64,000 nucleotides of DNA from Macrolepiota albuminosa. Taxonomy: Eukaryota > Basidiomycota > Agaricomycetes > Agaricales > Agaricaceae. The notes below the pieces were generated by a model that ran no database searches, had not been told where the DNA came from, and was given only the letters and a program-made list of their open reading frames with translations. Of this stretch, positions 10,621 through 23,639 are shown one piece after another. Within the stretch, counting starts at the first letter, position 1, and the number at the start of each line of letters is the position of its first letter. The DNA is taken from positions 1,611,826-1,675,825 of the forward strand of contig JAMWFC010000116.1 in NCBI GenBank assembly GCA_027475525.1, given 5' to 3'. The position numbers and the translations under genes are program-made.

Positions 10621-12553
10621 ATTCTACACTAGCAAGCCCCAGAACTATCAAGTAATACTTCTACCAAGTACTACACCAATCAATTTCATCATATTACCCA
10701 TTGCAAGCAAACCAACAGAGAAACTACCAGCACACATCTTCTCAGCTGCTCTTTTCTGGACAACTTCCCACTGATGGATCTCTTGCATATCTTACATCAA
10801 CTGATAAATAACGTCAACTTCTATACCATGTTTTCAAGTATGTATCTGATTGCTGATTGCCTCAGCAAATCATTTTGACCTTTTATCAGAGCAGTTCAAA
10901 CCAGATGAGTTACTTGTAAACCAGGAAACAAAGCCAAGGTACATGCAATTATCTTAGTTATATCATTTCAAACAATATTGTGAATGAAATGCAATAGGTA
11001 CCTGTTGGGGTCACCAATATCCTGCTGGCTGATGCAAGATCAGCTGATATGGTCAGTCTTTTTCTAGCCAATTATTACACTCTTCCTAATATCATCCCTT
11101 CTATAGGAATTTGCAGCAATCTTGAATTGTAATCATAAATATGGAGATGAATGGTATGTTGATACTGGACTGCTCTGAATCAACTAATCAAGTTGTTTGA
11201 AAATATAGGCAACAGCAGCAAAGCTGAAGCCAAACATAAGCAAGACCTAGAAAAGGATCTTTTTGCTGCTTGAGCACTGGATGCACAAGCTCGCTAATGT
11301 TATAAGAGCATCAGTGCATTATTATTTCCAAGTAATATGTCTACCTTCAGATTGGTCAGGTCTGGCATCCAATATAGTGATGTCAATGGTGTAGAGCTGC
11401 TGGGAAGTAACTGAGAGAAGGTGGTCAACTCTAGGTTGCACCTGTTTATTTGAGCCTACTAGTGCCATGCATGAGGTTGGAGAAGGTGGTGAATGAGGAG
11501 AGTATTTGGAAGAAATGGCAGATAATTAGCAATATACAAAACCATATAATGAGTCCTAGTCAAAAGCGGTAACATATTATTATAACTAAAAAGGATATCA
11601 GTACTTGGAATGCTAATGATAGAACATAACATATGCCTAATAAATATGTCCTATTGAATATGAGTGACTATCAAAAGTGACTCAATCCAGAAGAGGCATT
11701 GTAAAGCATATCTTGAAGATGGATCATAGGGAGTTCAGCAATGCATCTTTCCAAGAGTTGGAGTTGATCAGGTGAGAATGAACATCAAGGATCAAGTACC
11801 TCAATGTGATAATGATGAATTCTATTTTAATGCTGGCAAGCTACAATACAGAGCTAAGAGGTGGGCCAATAGGCTGGTCTACAGTACCTTGTACAAGGTG
11901 TAGCATGTGTTGTATTGATGTAATCTAAGTTTGGTATTGGAACTTTCCTCACAAAGATTGTGATGGCATGTATAGTAGTGGGTTCACGTCACAGTATGTT
12001 TGAAGGCATATCAGAAGTAGGTTAGGGTTAGTACAGATTCTAAGCTGGGGATAAATTTATGATCAGTGATATTCCTGTTGTGCTGTGTGGATACAGGATG
12101 TTATGATTCCCTGTGATGTGTGAAATTTGCCAGTGCCAGTGGTTGAAGTGATCAGATTTGTTGAACAATTTGTATGCAGGAATCAGATCCAGCATGATTC
12201 TCTTGTCACACAATTCCTCCTCCATCATTTTTCCATCTTTTTTCTTCTATCTTGACCAAGACTTACTCTGGCGCATAAGCATGGTGCAGTGATTTAGAGC
12301 TCATTCTGGATAACCAGGAGTAGATGAGGTCTCTGGCCATAGAACCCAAATAACAGGGGTGGACAAGGTCCCTGTTGTGGGAGCCAATCATGTATGGAGG
12401 CAAAATACTATTGTCTTGATGTAATGTGTATGATGGCATTGGGTAGGATGCATGCCAGTGAGTGAAGATTGACGGGAATGAGTCAGAAAGAGTCATGGTT
12501 GAAGGTGTCAGATTGTCAGCAGTGGAGAATTGAATATGTGCCAAAATAGAAGT
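10621..12553. other. Long AT-rich stretch without recognisable genes
   Basis: I see no long ORF, tRNA or known repeat here. Two adjacent minus-strand frames (12,040-12,228 and 12,263-12,544) are open for 62 and 93 codons with unbiased composition and could be relic exons, but no family is recognisable. Confidence 0.4.
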
Positions 12554-13072
12554 TGTAAGGGTGACCTCTGAAGGCTATGGCTCAGTCACACAGCTGGCAG
12601 AGGGAGATCCAAAGTGTATTAGAGTATATACTGGCAATATCATAATAACTACTCACCTGGCAGAGGGAGATCCAAAGAGAACAAGTCTAGGGATTCCCTA
12701 TGCCAGGTTGGATGCTTCTGGGGCCTCTGAAGCATGGAAAACAACTGTACAGTACAACAAAACCTTAAAAACTCAAAAATTGCCTAAATAAACAACTGTA
12801 CAAATAAGTCAGGAAAACTCTGGACTTTGGAAGTCAGAAAGGCAAACTCTGGCTTATATAAGCAGTCTAGAAGCGGTGCTGAAGGGCCCACACTTGTTTG
12901 AATAGTAGCTGAAGAACCAGAGCACCTCAAGAGCTGAGAATAGTATTAACAGATAGTGTTGAAAGAATAGAAACAGTAAAATGAGAGAATGACAGAAGAA
13001 ATAAAAGAGTAAATGAAAGAAGAGTGAAGAGATAAGGGGTGGAAGAAGGAAGAAATGAGGAGTCCCCTGACA
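12554..13072. mobile_element. Solo LTR of family G with perfect 5-bp duplication
   Basis: 519 bp from TGTAAGGGTGACC to AGTCCCCTGACA. The flanks are GAAGT (12,549-12,553) and GAAGT (13,073-13,077), a perfect target duplication. Internal marks shared with the other G copies are a direct repeat of CTGGCAGAGGGAGATCCAAAG (spacing about 63 bp) and a palindromic TATA region CTTATATAAGC. No coding region. Transcription orientation is uncertain because the TATA block is nearly symmetrical. Confidence 0.92.
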
Positions 13073-13320
13073 GAAGTGGAATTTTTGCAACCTTAGGGGT
13101 TTGAACACATATTCGTGATGCAAACTTGTATCCTCCCTGTTGGTGTCTGTTGGAGTGCAATAGCAGATGCATGGTGGAGACCACTACTCCACCATGCCCT
13201 TAGTACCTCAATGTAAGATAAGTAGTCAGGTTGATAATGCAAATTAGAGGAGCTGTTGTCATTTGCATTGTGTGCATTGTGGTGATTTTTCAGCTGAGGA
13301 TTGTCAACATTGGTCTAATA
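13073..13320. other. Short gene-less spacer
   Basis: Between two G-family LTRs. Apart from a short open frame that runs into the next LTR, nothing is recognisable. Confidence 0.4.
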
Positions 13321-14425
13321 TGTCAGGCTCCTCCTCAATCCCTCTTTTCCACCTCCTTTTCCAGTCATGACTTCCCTTTTCAGAGCTCTAGAGAACTCCA
13401 GAGCATTTCCCATGCCCCTGGAATTCTTCAGGCCTCCCAGAGCTAGCTGTTTGATACTGTACAGTTGCTCCCATGCCTTCCACCCCCTGTACTGATGTGC
13501 TGCACCAGCTGTCACAACCTCTTCCACCCAGAACTACCCCAGGACACTCCTGGAACTCCATCTGGGGCCCCTCCTCTGACCCCACAACACAACCCCCCAC
13601 CATCATGATCGCCAACACTGTCATCATGAGCATCAAGGCCTGCTATCACACAGTACCCCTAACAGCCCGGCATCACGGACCCTGGGACTGCCTGAAGGCC
13701 CGACTACCACCCCACAATCAACAATCAGATTACGCTATTCAACCCAGCCATCATGCACCATGCATCACAGCTTGCCTCCGCACCAATTGATTGCATGCCT
13801 GCACAGATGATCCCTGGTATACAGTCCTCTTTCATTACTCAATGCCTCCTGGAACCCCGTAGTACTTATAGAGTAGCCCCCTACTTGTATTCGCTAGTCT
13901 TGATATTACACTGATTATTTGCATGCTCCTTTGATTAACTGGTACGCACTGATTGGCATGCTTGGCTGGTATGCTTTGACTGGCACACTCAATTTATTTG
14001 CATGCTCTTAAGACTGGTACACACTTTGCGACCTAAACTTTGCTAACCGGGTCTCATCCTAAAACCTCTGGTTCTCAACTTGACTCTACCCCTTTAATTC
14101 TTTTCAACTCCATCCAATCCCCAGACTAAGTCCCTTACTCCAGGAATCCTCTGTTTGCGTCTTGAACCCCAGAGCTCAGTCAGGAGTTCCAGACACCAAA
14201 GTACATGTAAATCAAGTCTGCCTTGTAAAGGTGTTGCTTTCCTGGAAAGCCCCCAACTCAGCGGAACCTGACACCAGCAGAGGAATCCTCAGACTTGTTC
14301 TCTTTGGATTTCCCTCTGCCAGGTTATTAGTTATTGATTGTATTATTTCTACTTTCTCTAATACACTTTGGATTTCCCTCTGCCAGTTGTGTGATTAGCT
14401 GCAACCTCCAGAGGTTGCCCTTACA
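13321..14425. mobile_element. G-like LTR (inverted), interrupted by repeat F
   Basis: It begins TGTCAGGCTCCTCC and ends GGTTGCCCTTACA, the same termini as the inverted G copy at 19,359-19,887. The right part carries the G-type doublet of TTTCCCTCTGCCAG. It is split by repeat F (13,510-14,171) and is more diverged than the other G copies, probably a subfamily. No clear target duplication (TAATA versus GCAGA). Confidence 0.65.
13510..14171 (+). repeat. Repeat F, LTR-like, copy 1
   Basis: TGTCACAAC...CTTGAACCCCA, about 660 bp, aligned along its length with 44,993-45,663. Shared blocks are CACCAATTGATTGCATGCC, GTATACAGT, TATTCGCTAGTCTTGATATTA and GGCATGCTTTGACTGGCA. TG..CA ends and insertion into two different hosts (a G-like LTR here, element A0 there) support a mobile unit. 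Target duplications are not evident, so the exact ends are provisional. Confidence 0.6.
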
Positions 14426-14476
14426 GCAGAACAAGTCTCCTAATTCCAGTCTGGAAGCCCTTCATAGCTGTCAGAA

Positions 14477-14710
14477 TGTAACGAAGTTACAGGTTTAAGA
14501 GAGCTTAGTGGTTATGCTGTACAGAATCAGACCAGTTCGGTTTATTGACTATGTAGTATGACACAAATATAAGCTGCTGAGTAAGCAGCAGGTATCTAAG
14601 TATTTATAATCATGTAAATAATATTATATTATAATAAATATAATATAATAGTCTACTACTATACTAAGTAAAAGCTATGTAGCCAACACTACATAGCAGA
14701 CTATGCTACA
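14477..14710 (-). repeat. 3' LTR of element E
   Basis: 234 bp from TGTAACGAAGTTACAGG to ACTATGCTACA, with the TGTAAC...TACA ends typical of the A family. It is followed inward by CACCCTCCAATCAGACC, which on the coding strand gives a purine-rich tract next to the LTR, placed as in A1 (CCCCCCAATGAGACC). The interior has an AT-only run near 14,620-14,650. Left flank is CAGAA; the matching right flank is not in the window. Confidence 0.75.
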
Positions 14711-14849
14711 CACCCTCCAATCAGACCAAACTATGGTCTTGAAGCACCACAATGGTCAGGCCATTGGTAAGTCAGGGACAGGGGTGATTGGAGAGTCTCT
14801 GGGCTCCCAAAATAGATCAGCAGTTGCATTGTCCATATCGTAGTTAAGG

Positions 14850-17800
14850 AGTTTATCCTCAGGTGCAGGCTTGTGAGAGGTGCCTGATGGCCCTGCTATA
14901 GGCAGGGAATCATCATAGTTCCATAGTGGGGACAGTGTAATGGTGGGGTTGAAGGTCAGCCCTGGGATAGATGGTTGGGGATCAGGAAGTCCCCATCATC
15001 AGATGGGTACTGGCACGTCCAGATCTCTTGGGCACAAATGTCCTGCCCAATAAGGAGATACATTTCCTTAGTGAATGCATTGTCAAACGCACAACAATTC
15101 TCCTGCTAGTGAAGCATTAGGCGTTGGCAATCGCCAATAGTAGCCTCATGCCACCCATCTCACTGAGCTAGGGACTGAGATGTCCTGTAATGATTGAGGC
15201 ATTGCAGCCTCTCATTGTCGATGATGGCCACCTCATTGTAGAGCCAGTTGTTGCTGAAGAAGATGTGGGCCAAGTAAGTGACCCCATAAATATACATGTG
15301 GTCAACCCAGCTGACTAGGATGTGATTGTGAAGAAGGACACATAACACATTCAAAGTGGTGAAGATGGAAGCTGATGCTTCTGGGATGTCCACAGCCTAA
15401 GCCTTGAAAGTCGGGTTCTTAGTGAGGAGGGGCACAAAGGATTGCTCCGTAGCTGCCTCGTATTCAGTGATGGCCTCTTTATAGAGGCCTGGCCATGCAA
15501 ACACATAAGCCAGGTGCTTGTGCACTGTGGTCTTGGACAGGTGGCTGGCGCTGATAGTGCATACAAGCGCAAACCCAAAGAGGCTGCGCCAATGAATGTG
15601 CATGGCACGGTCCATGGCCAGACTGGTCCACACATTGGGCATCCCAGGATGTCTATAGAGAAGGGCATATGAGCCCAGGTAGTCCAAAGCAAATAGTAGC
15701 TTTAAATTAGAGGGAGTTAGGCTGACAAAGGCCAGCCTCCCACTTTCCTTGTGATGGTAAATCCATGAAGGAGCAATCATCTGCAGGACTTTTTCCTGCT
15801 CCTCCAAACTTGCAAAAGGTACTGCAATGGTTTTGTACAGGACTTTGTCAAGTAGTTAAGACATTACTCTGTCTTGGGCTGTAGGGTGGCAATTTATAGT
15901 CACCCGTTTAAATTCATTGAGCAAGAGATAGCCCAACTGACACTGACAAATTGGCATAAACTGGTTGTTCATCAGTAAATGGAGCCTGCAGAGCTCTTGG
16001 GGGCTGCAGGGGAACCTGCAAGATGCAACTTGGTACACCTTATTATTGTGGGATGTATGCATGGCATTGCCCTCTTTGTCGGCCTCGAAGGCCCTGGCTA
16101 TGCAGGCTTCTTGCCCAACAAAGATAGTGTTGGTCACTGGTGACCAGTAGAATTGGGGAGACAACCCCATGCTGAAGAATAAGTTCTGGTGCTCAATAGT
16201 GTGATCTCAATAGATCACAACACCGAGCACATCAGGGATGTGCCTGGTCTCATCTTTGAGGAGGGCAGCTCCTTGTTTGGCACTATCTTGCACCTGACAG
16301 TCCATCTTGGCCTGTCAATTACTGTTGCGCTGCTTGCACACCATACATTGTGCTGCAGTTTTGTGCAGCACAGGAAATTCCATACAAGCCTTTTCAGGCT
16401 CCTCATACCAGTCATCATTGGAGGGTGGGGAAGGCAGCCTCTCTGGCACAGAATTCTCCAAACGTGGGTCCATCGTCCACATGCACCAAGGATATCAGGC
16501 TGGAGAGCCCTCTACTAATACTGCAGGTAAGAAGGGGATGTTAGCCTCTGAGGCCCTTTTCAGGGCATCCTTGGAAAAGTGCACATTGATGTATGCATGC
16601 CCTTCTGGATGCTTACCCTGACAATTCTTTTGGGGTTGCAAGGCCTTAGCCTCAGTAGGGCATGTACTGACTCCCTAGGAACTCTGCTCCCCAGAGTGCG
16701 TAGTGGATACCACAGATAATGGTCACAAAGATGTGACCTCAGATGTGCCACTAGCAAGGTGCTGAATAAGCCAGGGGGTGGCTGGAACAGTGACATTTTC
16801 ATAGGGGAGGATGTCCTGTCCTAGACCAGCCTCCTAGCTGGGAATGGCAATGCTCAACTGAGTCGAGTGGGAGGGTGCATCCTCTACTCCTTGTCAACGC
16901 ACCCTTTTGCTAGAGTTGGTGTCTCAACTCAGGGGTGTAGTCTGCTGCTTACGAGTGGCTGAGAGAGCAAGAAGATCAGTTTTGCGCTGAGCATGCATGT
17001 GGTCCATATTGTCCATTATCTGACTGATGAGGACAACAGCTTCCACATTGTAGAGGAACGACAAATCTGTGGGTATGTTGTACCTGTTGTCCTCCAAGCG
17101 TTGAAGGAGAGTAGCCAAGACTAAGTCCTGGTTGAGACTGGGCTTGACAGCCCATGCTTTTTCTTTGTCATGTCAAGGACGTGACTCTTCTTCTGAGCTG
17201 AGCTTGGATTGGTGCAGCATTTCCAGCCGCTATAACAAGGAGAGCCTGGCCAGGCTCTCTGTTGGCGCATCAGCCAGAGACTTGCTGCTTTGTTCTGTAT
17301 TGAGAGCTTCTATGCTCTCAAATGCCATTGTTGTCAGCATCAGAAATGATCTACATTCCTCTGGACTATCAGCAGTCATTGTGGCCGCCTGAGAAGTTGA
17401 TTTTCCTCCCTCAGTGGGCACCTCATATGAAGCACCGTACTAGGGCATTGTGCCCCAAGCTTCCATCCAAGCTGGGGAGTACGGCATCATTGCTAGCACA
17501 CCAGCCATGCCAGGATAGTGTGCCAGGGCCATAAACTGGAGCAAAGGATGTGCCCCCATTGGCCTCCTTGCGGCAAGCTGCCTCCATCCTGATGTCACTT
17601 GGGGGCTAAATAGTGCCCCGTACTGAGCCTGTTGGGATTGGCCCTCAGCATGATGTGGTGCATAAGTGCCCTGTGCTGTCTGATGAGGCGGAAAACCACC
17701 CACAGGTATGTTCTGAGGCATAAAGTTGCCCTGCATGAGTTGTTGTGGCAGATAGCCACTGATCACTGACTGCTGCAGTGGGTAGCCCACTGCTGGTTGT

Positions 17801-17972
17801 TGTTGCTGCTGTGGAAAGCCCACAGCCTGTTGCAATTGTCCCTACTAGGGCGCATTTTGGGTCAGTGGGGGAGCCATCTGCGGGGGAGCCATCTGCCCCC
17901 CCTCCCTTTTAGCTAACAGTAAGACCAACAGCAAAAGCTCAAACTGCTGCTGCTGCTTACTAGAGTCCATGG
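14850..17972 (-). pseudogene. Third ORF of element E (decayed homologue of the A1 982-aa ORF)
   Basis: Likely start near 17,972 (ATG TCT AAA), followed by a polyglutamine run and a Gln/Pro-rich low-complexity region (VGFPQQQQQPAVGYP near 17,800). Three blocks then match the conserved part of the A1 third ORF: 16,170-15,856 (YWSPVTNTIFVG, cf. YYSYATNTVLMG), 15,807-15,397 (MHIHWRSLFGFAL and WPGLYKEAIT, cf. MHWRTLFGFALCR and RPGLYREAIA) and 15,393-15,160 (VLLHNHILVSWVDHMYIYGV, cf. VLLHNRIPLEWVDHAYTYGV). Stops and frameshifts separate the blocks. The low-complexity N-terminal half has turned over completely while the C-terminal domain is conserved, which suggests selection on that domain while E was active. 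Function unknown. Confidence 0.78.
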
Positions 17973-19358
17973 GTTTTCAAATTTTAGACATGTCTCAGCC
18001 ACAGTTGCTGACCAACTCAGCCAAGCTGCAATCAGTACTGCCAATCAAATTAAGTGCTGGCGTGCTTATCTAACTGATGTGGGTACTTAATGCCCTTCAA
18101 CTTCAAATAGTGGTCAAGTGCCACTAGCTTGGAGCAATGGGAGTATGGCTCTTATGTTGTGTCTCCAAGAGACCAATGTACCTCAAACTCAAGCATATTC
18201 TGCTCAGTCCACTGGTGCCCAATGATGCACTCAATGAACCATTCATCATTGTCTCGTGCCCCAAAGTCATAGAGGCCCAGTGTCACCCTGTTAGGAAATA
18301 ACACATTGTCGGATGCACTATATAGTCACAACAGCAACACATGGAACTTTGGAACAATTTGTCATTCCTACAATGTCTGCAGCAGCTCCAGCACATAGTT
18401 GGAGTTTTACTTGGCTCTGCATCTAGCATGCGGTACAGGCCTATCCATTTTGGGCAGAATTTACTTGCCTGTCCCTTGGGCAGCCTCAAGTTACACATTG
18501 ACAGGTGGACCAATGCTCCCACTAATATAGATGGGTCCGTTTGCCTACAGTGATTGGTGTTTTTCACCTGAAAGACTTGCATCTTGATAATGGCATCATG
18601 CATTGCCGCAATATTCTCTAGAGCCTGCCTGGTGAACTCGACTACTCCTTGGTAGGCCACCACATCCGCATAAATTTTGTGCAACATGAAGGGCATGTAC
18701 TCTCTATTGAGCTCAAAGGGTGCATACCCTGTAGCCTCCGAGATACTCATGTTAATCACAAACTCAGTGAGTGGACACTAGTTCACCCAGTTCCAATGAT
18801 CAGGGCAAACAACTGCTTTCAGGATCTGGCCTATACTGCAGTTGGCCCTCTCAGTCTGCCCATCTGTCTGAGGATGAAATGAAGTCAACATGAAGAGTCT
18901 AGCTCCCAACAGCTTGTGGAGTTCCCTCCATTATTGCGACATGAATTTTGAGTCATGGTCACTCACAATGATACTAGGCAGCCCATGCAGCCTAACAATT
19001 TTCCCTCCCTAAGGTAGATCCACGACAGCTCCTTAGCCATTAGCATTGTTTGCACTGGTATAAGGTGCACTATGCTCGTCATACAACATATCACCACCCA
19101 GAGGTAGTCAAATCCTCTAGACTTGGAAAGGGGACCTACAAAGTCCATTCCAATATAATCCCAAGGCTTTACCAGCATGGGTAGCTGGTGCAGCTTCCTG
19201 GCAGAAGATTCAGGGGGCAGCTTTGCCCTCTGACATGCTGTGCATGATGCGCAGAACTTGGTAACTTCCTGGGCCATGGGTGGCCATCAATATCATCTAT
19301 GAATGTATCTCAATGTCCATGTGGCACTGAAGTGCCCCACCAGTGCATGGGCCTGATC

Positions 19359-19887
19359 TGTCAGGGGACTCCTCATTTCTCCTCATTTCTTCCTTTTCTC
19401 ACTCCTTATCTCTTCACTTTCCCTTCATTCATTCTCTTATTTCTTCTGACATTATTTCATTTTACTGTTTCTATTCTTTCAACACTATCTGTTAGTACTA
19501 CTCTCAGCCCTTGAGATGCTCTGGTTTTTTAGCTACCATTCAGACAAGTGTGGGCCCTTCAGCACCGCTTCCAGACTGCTTATATAAGCTGGAGTTTGCC
19601 TTTCTGACTTCTAAAGTCTGGAGTCTTCCTGCCTTGTTTGCACAGTTGTTTGGTTAGTCAATTTTTGAGTTTTTAAGGTTTTGTTGTACTGTACAGTTGT
19701 TTCCCATGCTTCAGAAGCCCCAGAAGCATCCAACCTGGCATAGGAAATCCCTAGACTTGTTCTCTTTAGATCTCCCTCTGTCAAGTGAGTGGTTATTATA
19801 ATATTGTCAGTACATACTCTAATACACTTTGGATCTCCCTCTGCCAGCTGTGTGACTGAGCCACAGCCTCTAGAGGTCGCCCTTACA
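19359..19887. mobile_element. Solo LTR of family G, inverted, inside E pol
   Basis: 529 bp, TGTCAGGGGACTCC...GTCGCCCTTACA, the reverse complement of the copy at 12,554. Flanks are TGATC (19,354-19,358) and TGGTC (19,888-19,892), a 5-bp duplication with one mismatch. It interrupts the integrase zinc-finger coding region between GGGCCTGATC and TGGTCCAGTAC; A1 has the uninterrupted GGGCCTGGTCCAGGATAG. Confidence 0.9.
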
Positions 19888-22402
19888 TGGTCCAGTACTT
19901 GCATCACAATAGTTCACGTATGGGGAAGGCAGACCACTGCCACTCCTTGACAGTTCTCTGTCATGATCAATCCGTCAGGCCCCTGCCTGAACCAAGAGTG
20001 GTCATCAGGATTGGTGATTATCTTGGTGAAGAGGGAGTCATGTCCATACTCCCACACCACTTTCATATGGAAGTCATCATTGCCCAGGCTAGGTGGCTGG
20101 GACAAAGGCAATTTGCCTTTTAGCATTTCAGCCAGAGTAAAGGGTTTATTGGGGTGCTCAGGTTCCCCAGGTGACGCTGGTTCTATGACTTCATGCTCCT
20201 TGAGCAGCTGGGCAGCTATGTCCTGCTCCTCATGCTGCTCTCTGAAGTGAGTACTTTACCTCCGCTCATCATTGTGCATTGCGCATATGTCCAGAACATG
20301 TTCTCTGATCTCCTGGTACTGGTGGAGAGGTAGATCCTCCCCATCTGGGTCTATGCGGCAGTCTGCCTGCACATACTCATGAGGCTCATAAGCCTCCCCA
20401 AGTGCATCACTCTCAAAGTAGTGAGACAAGCAGTCTGCCACTTTATTGAGTTCACCTTTAACATAGATAATGTCAAACTGGTATCTCGACATGTAGTCAA
20501 TCTATTGTTGCTGACACAGCAACAAGTTCACCTGAGTTTTGAAGAACTCAAGTGCCTTGTGATTGGTAATGATATGGATGGGATATCCCATCAGCTTATC
20601 CTCCCACTTGAGGAGGGCCTTGAGTATGGCTAGAGTCTCTAGCTTGTGCACAGCATAGTTTTGCTGGGTGGTCATGAACTTTTTACCCTGCTGGACAGCA
20701 AGTCTGCCAGCTACTCCCCTGGCTATACATGACACTGATGCCTGTCTTAGACACATCGCAAATGAGCCAAATAGGCTCATCCTGTCTAGAGTCGATTGGT
20801 CAAATGACTAGAGTCTTTGTACAGATCTGTTTGACCATTTCAAAGCACTGCTGGTGCAGTGGCCTTCAATTGAATGGTGACCCATTCTGCATCATGGCCA
20901 TGAGTGGCCAGTATAGGCAGTAATATTGGGCAAAAAGCTCAATATGTAGTTGACAAGGCCAACAAATCATTGGATGTCATTGTAGTTTTGTGGTGTGCAC
21001 CACTCCTGAATATGGTTGAGCTTGTCCTGATTGGGGTGTATACCCCACTCATCAATAACATGCCCTAGACAGTCTATACTTTGAGTATAAAGCTCACACT
21101 TTTTCCATTTCAAGTACAACTTGTACTTGCATAGTCATTTGAATACAACTCTGAGGTGCTGCTCATGCTTCTCCATGGAATCTGAATAGATGAATATGTC
21201 ATCTAAGTAGACATGCATAAAGCATCCTATCATGTCTCAAAATATAGAGGTCATTAACCTCTGAAAGGTTGCAGGGGCATTACAGTCCTTAATCTGCATT
21301 ATGTTGCTTGTAAATGTGCCCATGATCAAGGCAAACATGGTCTTGGGTATGTCTTTGGTGCAAATATGCACCTGCTTGTAGGCATCAGTAAGGTCAATCT
21401 TTGAGCAATACTTTGCTCAAGCCATGTCTTCCTGGATCACCTCCTGATCTGGTAAAGGAGTTACATCCTTTATAATGTTATTGTTGTGCTGACATGCATC
21501 AAGAGCTTTTTGAAGGGTTCCATCCTTCTTTGGGATGCACAGTAATGGTGCAGCCTGAGCAGTGGTGCATGGTGACCACCACTGAGCATTCAAATAGCAA
21601 TTAGTTTTATTGCTTAGTTGCTCCTGGAGTGTGCATGAACAGTGTGGTAAGTGATACTTGCATTGCTTGCTTTTGTCTATGAGATTGATCTTATGGTTTA
21701 TTTCCTGCCACAGCAGAAGCTCCTCCTTGGTCCCATTGATCATATCAGCAAATTCTTCCATTGCTGATGCAACTGAGGTATATCTTCCTCACAAAGGCTT
21801 GTTGCCTTCTGTTTCCCCTTCAGATGCACCAGAGGAAGTACTTCCACTGTATCTGATAGTGGCTGAGGCTGCAGTGCATATTGCTTGCATACTACAAGCA
21901 CCCAATTAACACTGTCATCAGGTATGTGCAGCCTTAGCGGGGAATCCACTATTGTTGCCTCACAAGCCATGAGGTTTTTCTCCTTGCATATGAGGAAATA
22001 CAATACAGAAACTTTGTCCAATGCTGGCTGGCAATACACTGGTGTCATGGTTGTCCATTGCTGGTGCACATTTTGCACACACATGGCTGCCACCAGCTTG
22101 TTCCACTCCTGCGGCATTTGAGAGTTGTATGCCCAGTCATACCTGGAAAGGGGAGCTGGTTGCTCCCATAAGAACCATGTGTCCTCATAATATGAATATG
22201 AGGCTTCTGCCTCTTGGTTGCTGTCCCTCAAGTCATCTAACTTGACTTGTGAGGATGTAGGTGGACATACATCTACTGAGTCCTCAAGCTTTTTTGCCTT
22301 TTGCTGTCGTTTATCTGAAGGCTTTGCATCTTGACCATCAGGAGCAAGTATTTGCTCATCTCTTGTCTTGGAGGCTTGATACTCCTCCTTGCTCATCATC
22401 AC

Positions 22403-22901
22403 TGTAAGGGCAACCTCTAGAGGCTGTGGCTCAGTCACACAGCTAGCAGAGGGAGATCCAAAGTGTATTAAAATATATACTGACAATATCAAGGTAGCTA
22501 CTCACCTGGCAGAGGGAGATCCAAAGAGAACAGGTCTAGGGATTCCCTATGCCAGGTTGGATGCTTCTGGGGCCTCTGAAGCATGGGAAACAACTGTACA
22601 GTACAACAAAACCTTAAAAACTCGAAAATTGCCTACACAAACACTTGTACAAATAAGGGGCAAACTCTGGCAAACTCTGGCTTATATAAGTGGTCTGGAA
22701 GCAGTGCTGAGTGGGCCCACACTTGTCTGAATGGTGGCTAAAGAACCAGAGCATCTCAAGGGCTGAGAGTGGTACTAACAGATAGTGTTGAAAGAATAGA
22801 AACAGTAAAATGAAATAATGTCAGAAGAAATAAGAGAATGAATAGAAGGAGAGTGAAGAGATAAGGAGTGAGAAAAGGAAGAAATGAGGAGTCCCCTGAC
22901 A
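22403..22901. mobile_element. Solo LTR of family G inside E pol
   Basis: 499 bp, TGTAAGGGCAACC...AGTCCCCTGACA, same orientation as the copy at 12,554. Perfect 5-bp target duplication ATCAC (22,398-22,402 and 22,902-22,906). It has the same LAEGDPK-encoding direct repeat and CTTATATAAG promoter-like block. It splits E in the linker between protease and RT. Confidence 0.92.
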
Positions 22902-23639
22902 ATCACCACATTGTGGTCTGAGCTCAGTCCAGGCATAGCCTGTACTTCCTCATCCACATCCTCCACCACCAGCGCTTTGCGCTGACTGAGTCAGAGAGAA
23001 TCCTTGCACTTCTCCATAGTACAGTGACATTGCAGGCAATTATCAGTGTCATCTGCTGTAGCTCATTCTGCTGGGATCACTTTCCCATTCACTAGCACCT
23101 GACAGCGATCAAAGTTCACTACATCCATATATTTCTGGCTATGTGAGCCCGGTGTCTGGACAGTTATGTTCATCCCATACTGCACCATAGCATGGCTTCC
23201 TATGGTGCCCAGCTGCAATGCCAATGATGTGTCTAACTCTTGTATGGAAATTCCATACATGTGGGCAAATTGGGGTGTAATACCCAAAGTAGTACTCCCA
23301 GAGTCCCATAAGGTCCATGCTTTGTAGCCATTCACACCCACATACAAGACCAGACACTTCTTGTCTGCCTGCGTCAATGTAGGGCACTGCAAAGTGCCCT
23401 CTGCTTGACAAAGACTCACTTTCTTCATATATACAACATTATTCTTGTTGTGATCATTTGAAGATGACCAATCCACCATTGCCGCTAGGCACTCAGAGTT
23501 GCTTTTGTGACTGTAGTACTTGTTGTCATAGGCATCGTCATATACGTTTACTATGATGTACTCCTCCCCCTCCATGACCACACTCTTAGGCTCGGTGATG
23601 ACGTCCAAATCGAGCTGGATGCTGCGTGGACTATCACTA

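Larger units (their letters stand above)
18055..22990 (-). pseudogene. pol of element E: RT, RNase H, integrase, chromodomain
   Basis: Recognisable pieces in coding order. Linker with MPQEWNKLVAA (near 22,110). RT start AAPLLCIPKKDGT (21,560-21,520). RT catalytic YLDD near 21,200, still intact. RNase H with NYAVHKLETLAIL and TNHKAL (20,670-20,550) and ADCLSHYF (20,430). Integrase zinc finger, split by the G LTR at 19,359. Integrase core with GMDFVGPLSKS (19,150) and GYAPFELN (18,710). A GPY/F-like IGLYRM (18,440). A chromodomain with DEWFIE and LEFEVHWSLGDTT ending near 18,055. At 22,991-22,993 the frame is separated from gag-protease by TGA followed by CTC. Frameshifts and two LTR insertions make it non-functional. 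Confidence 0.8.

Noticed and set aside
12590..12680. Direct repeat of CTGGCAGAGGGAGATCCAAAG as another assembly duplication
   Set aside because: Spacing is about 63 bp, not 77, and the doublet is present in all G copies, so it is part of the LTR.
17861..17900. Doublet of GGGGGAGCCATCTGC as a regulatory site
   Set aside because: A short direct repeat in the proline/glutamine-rich coding part of the E third ORF, readily explained by replication slippage.
12561..22730. Recurrent 76-113-codon ORFs reading VTQLAEGDPKCIR (12,561-12,791, 19,611-19,907 and 22,389-22,730)
   Set aside because: They recur because they lie in copies of LTR G. The LAEGDPK doublet is a DNA direct repeat in the LTR, and there is no independent evidence of translation.
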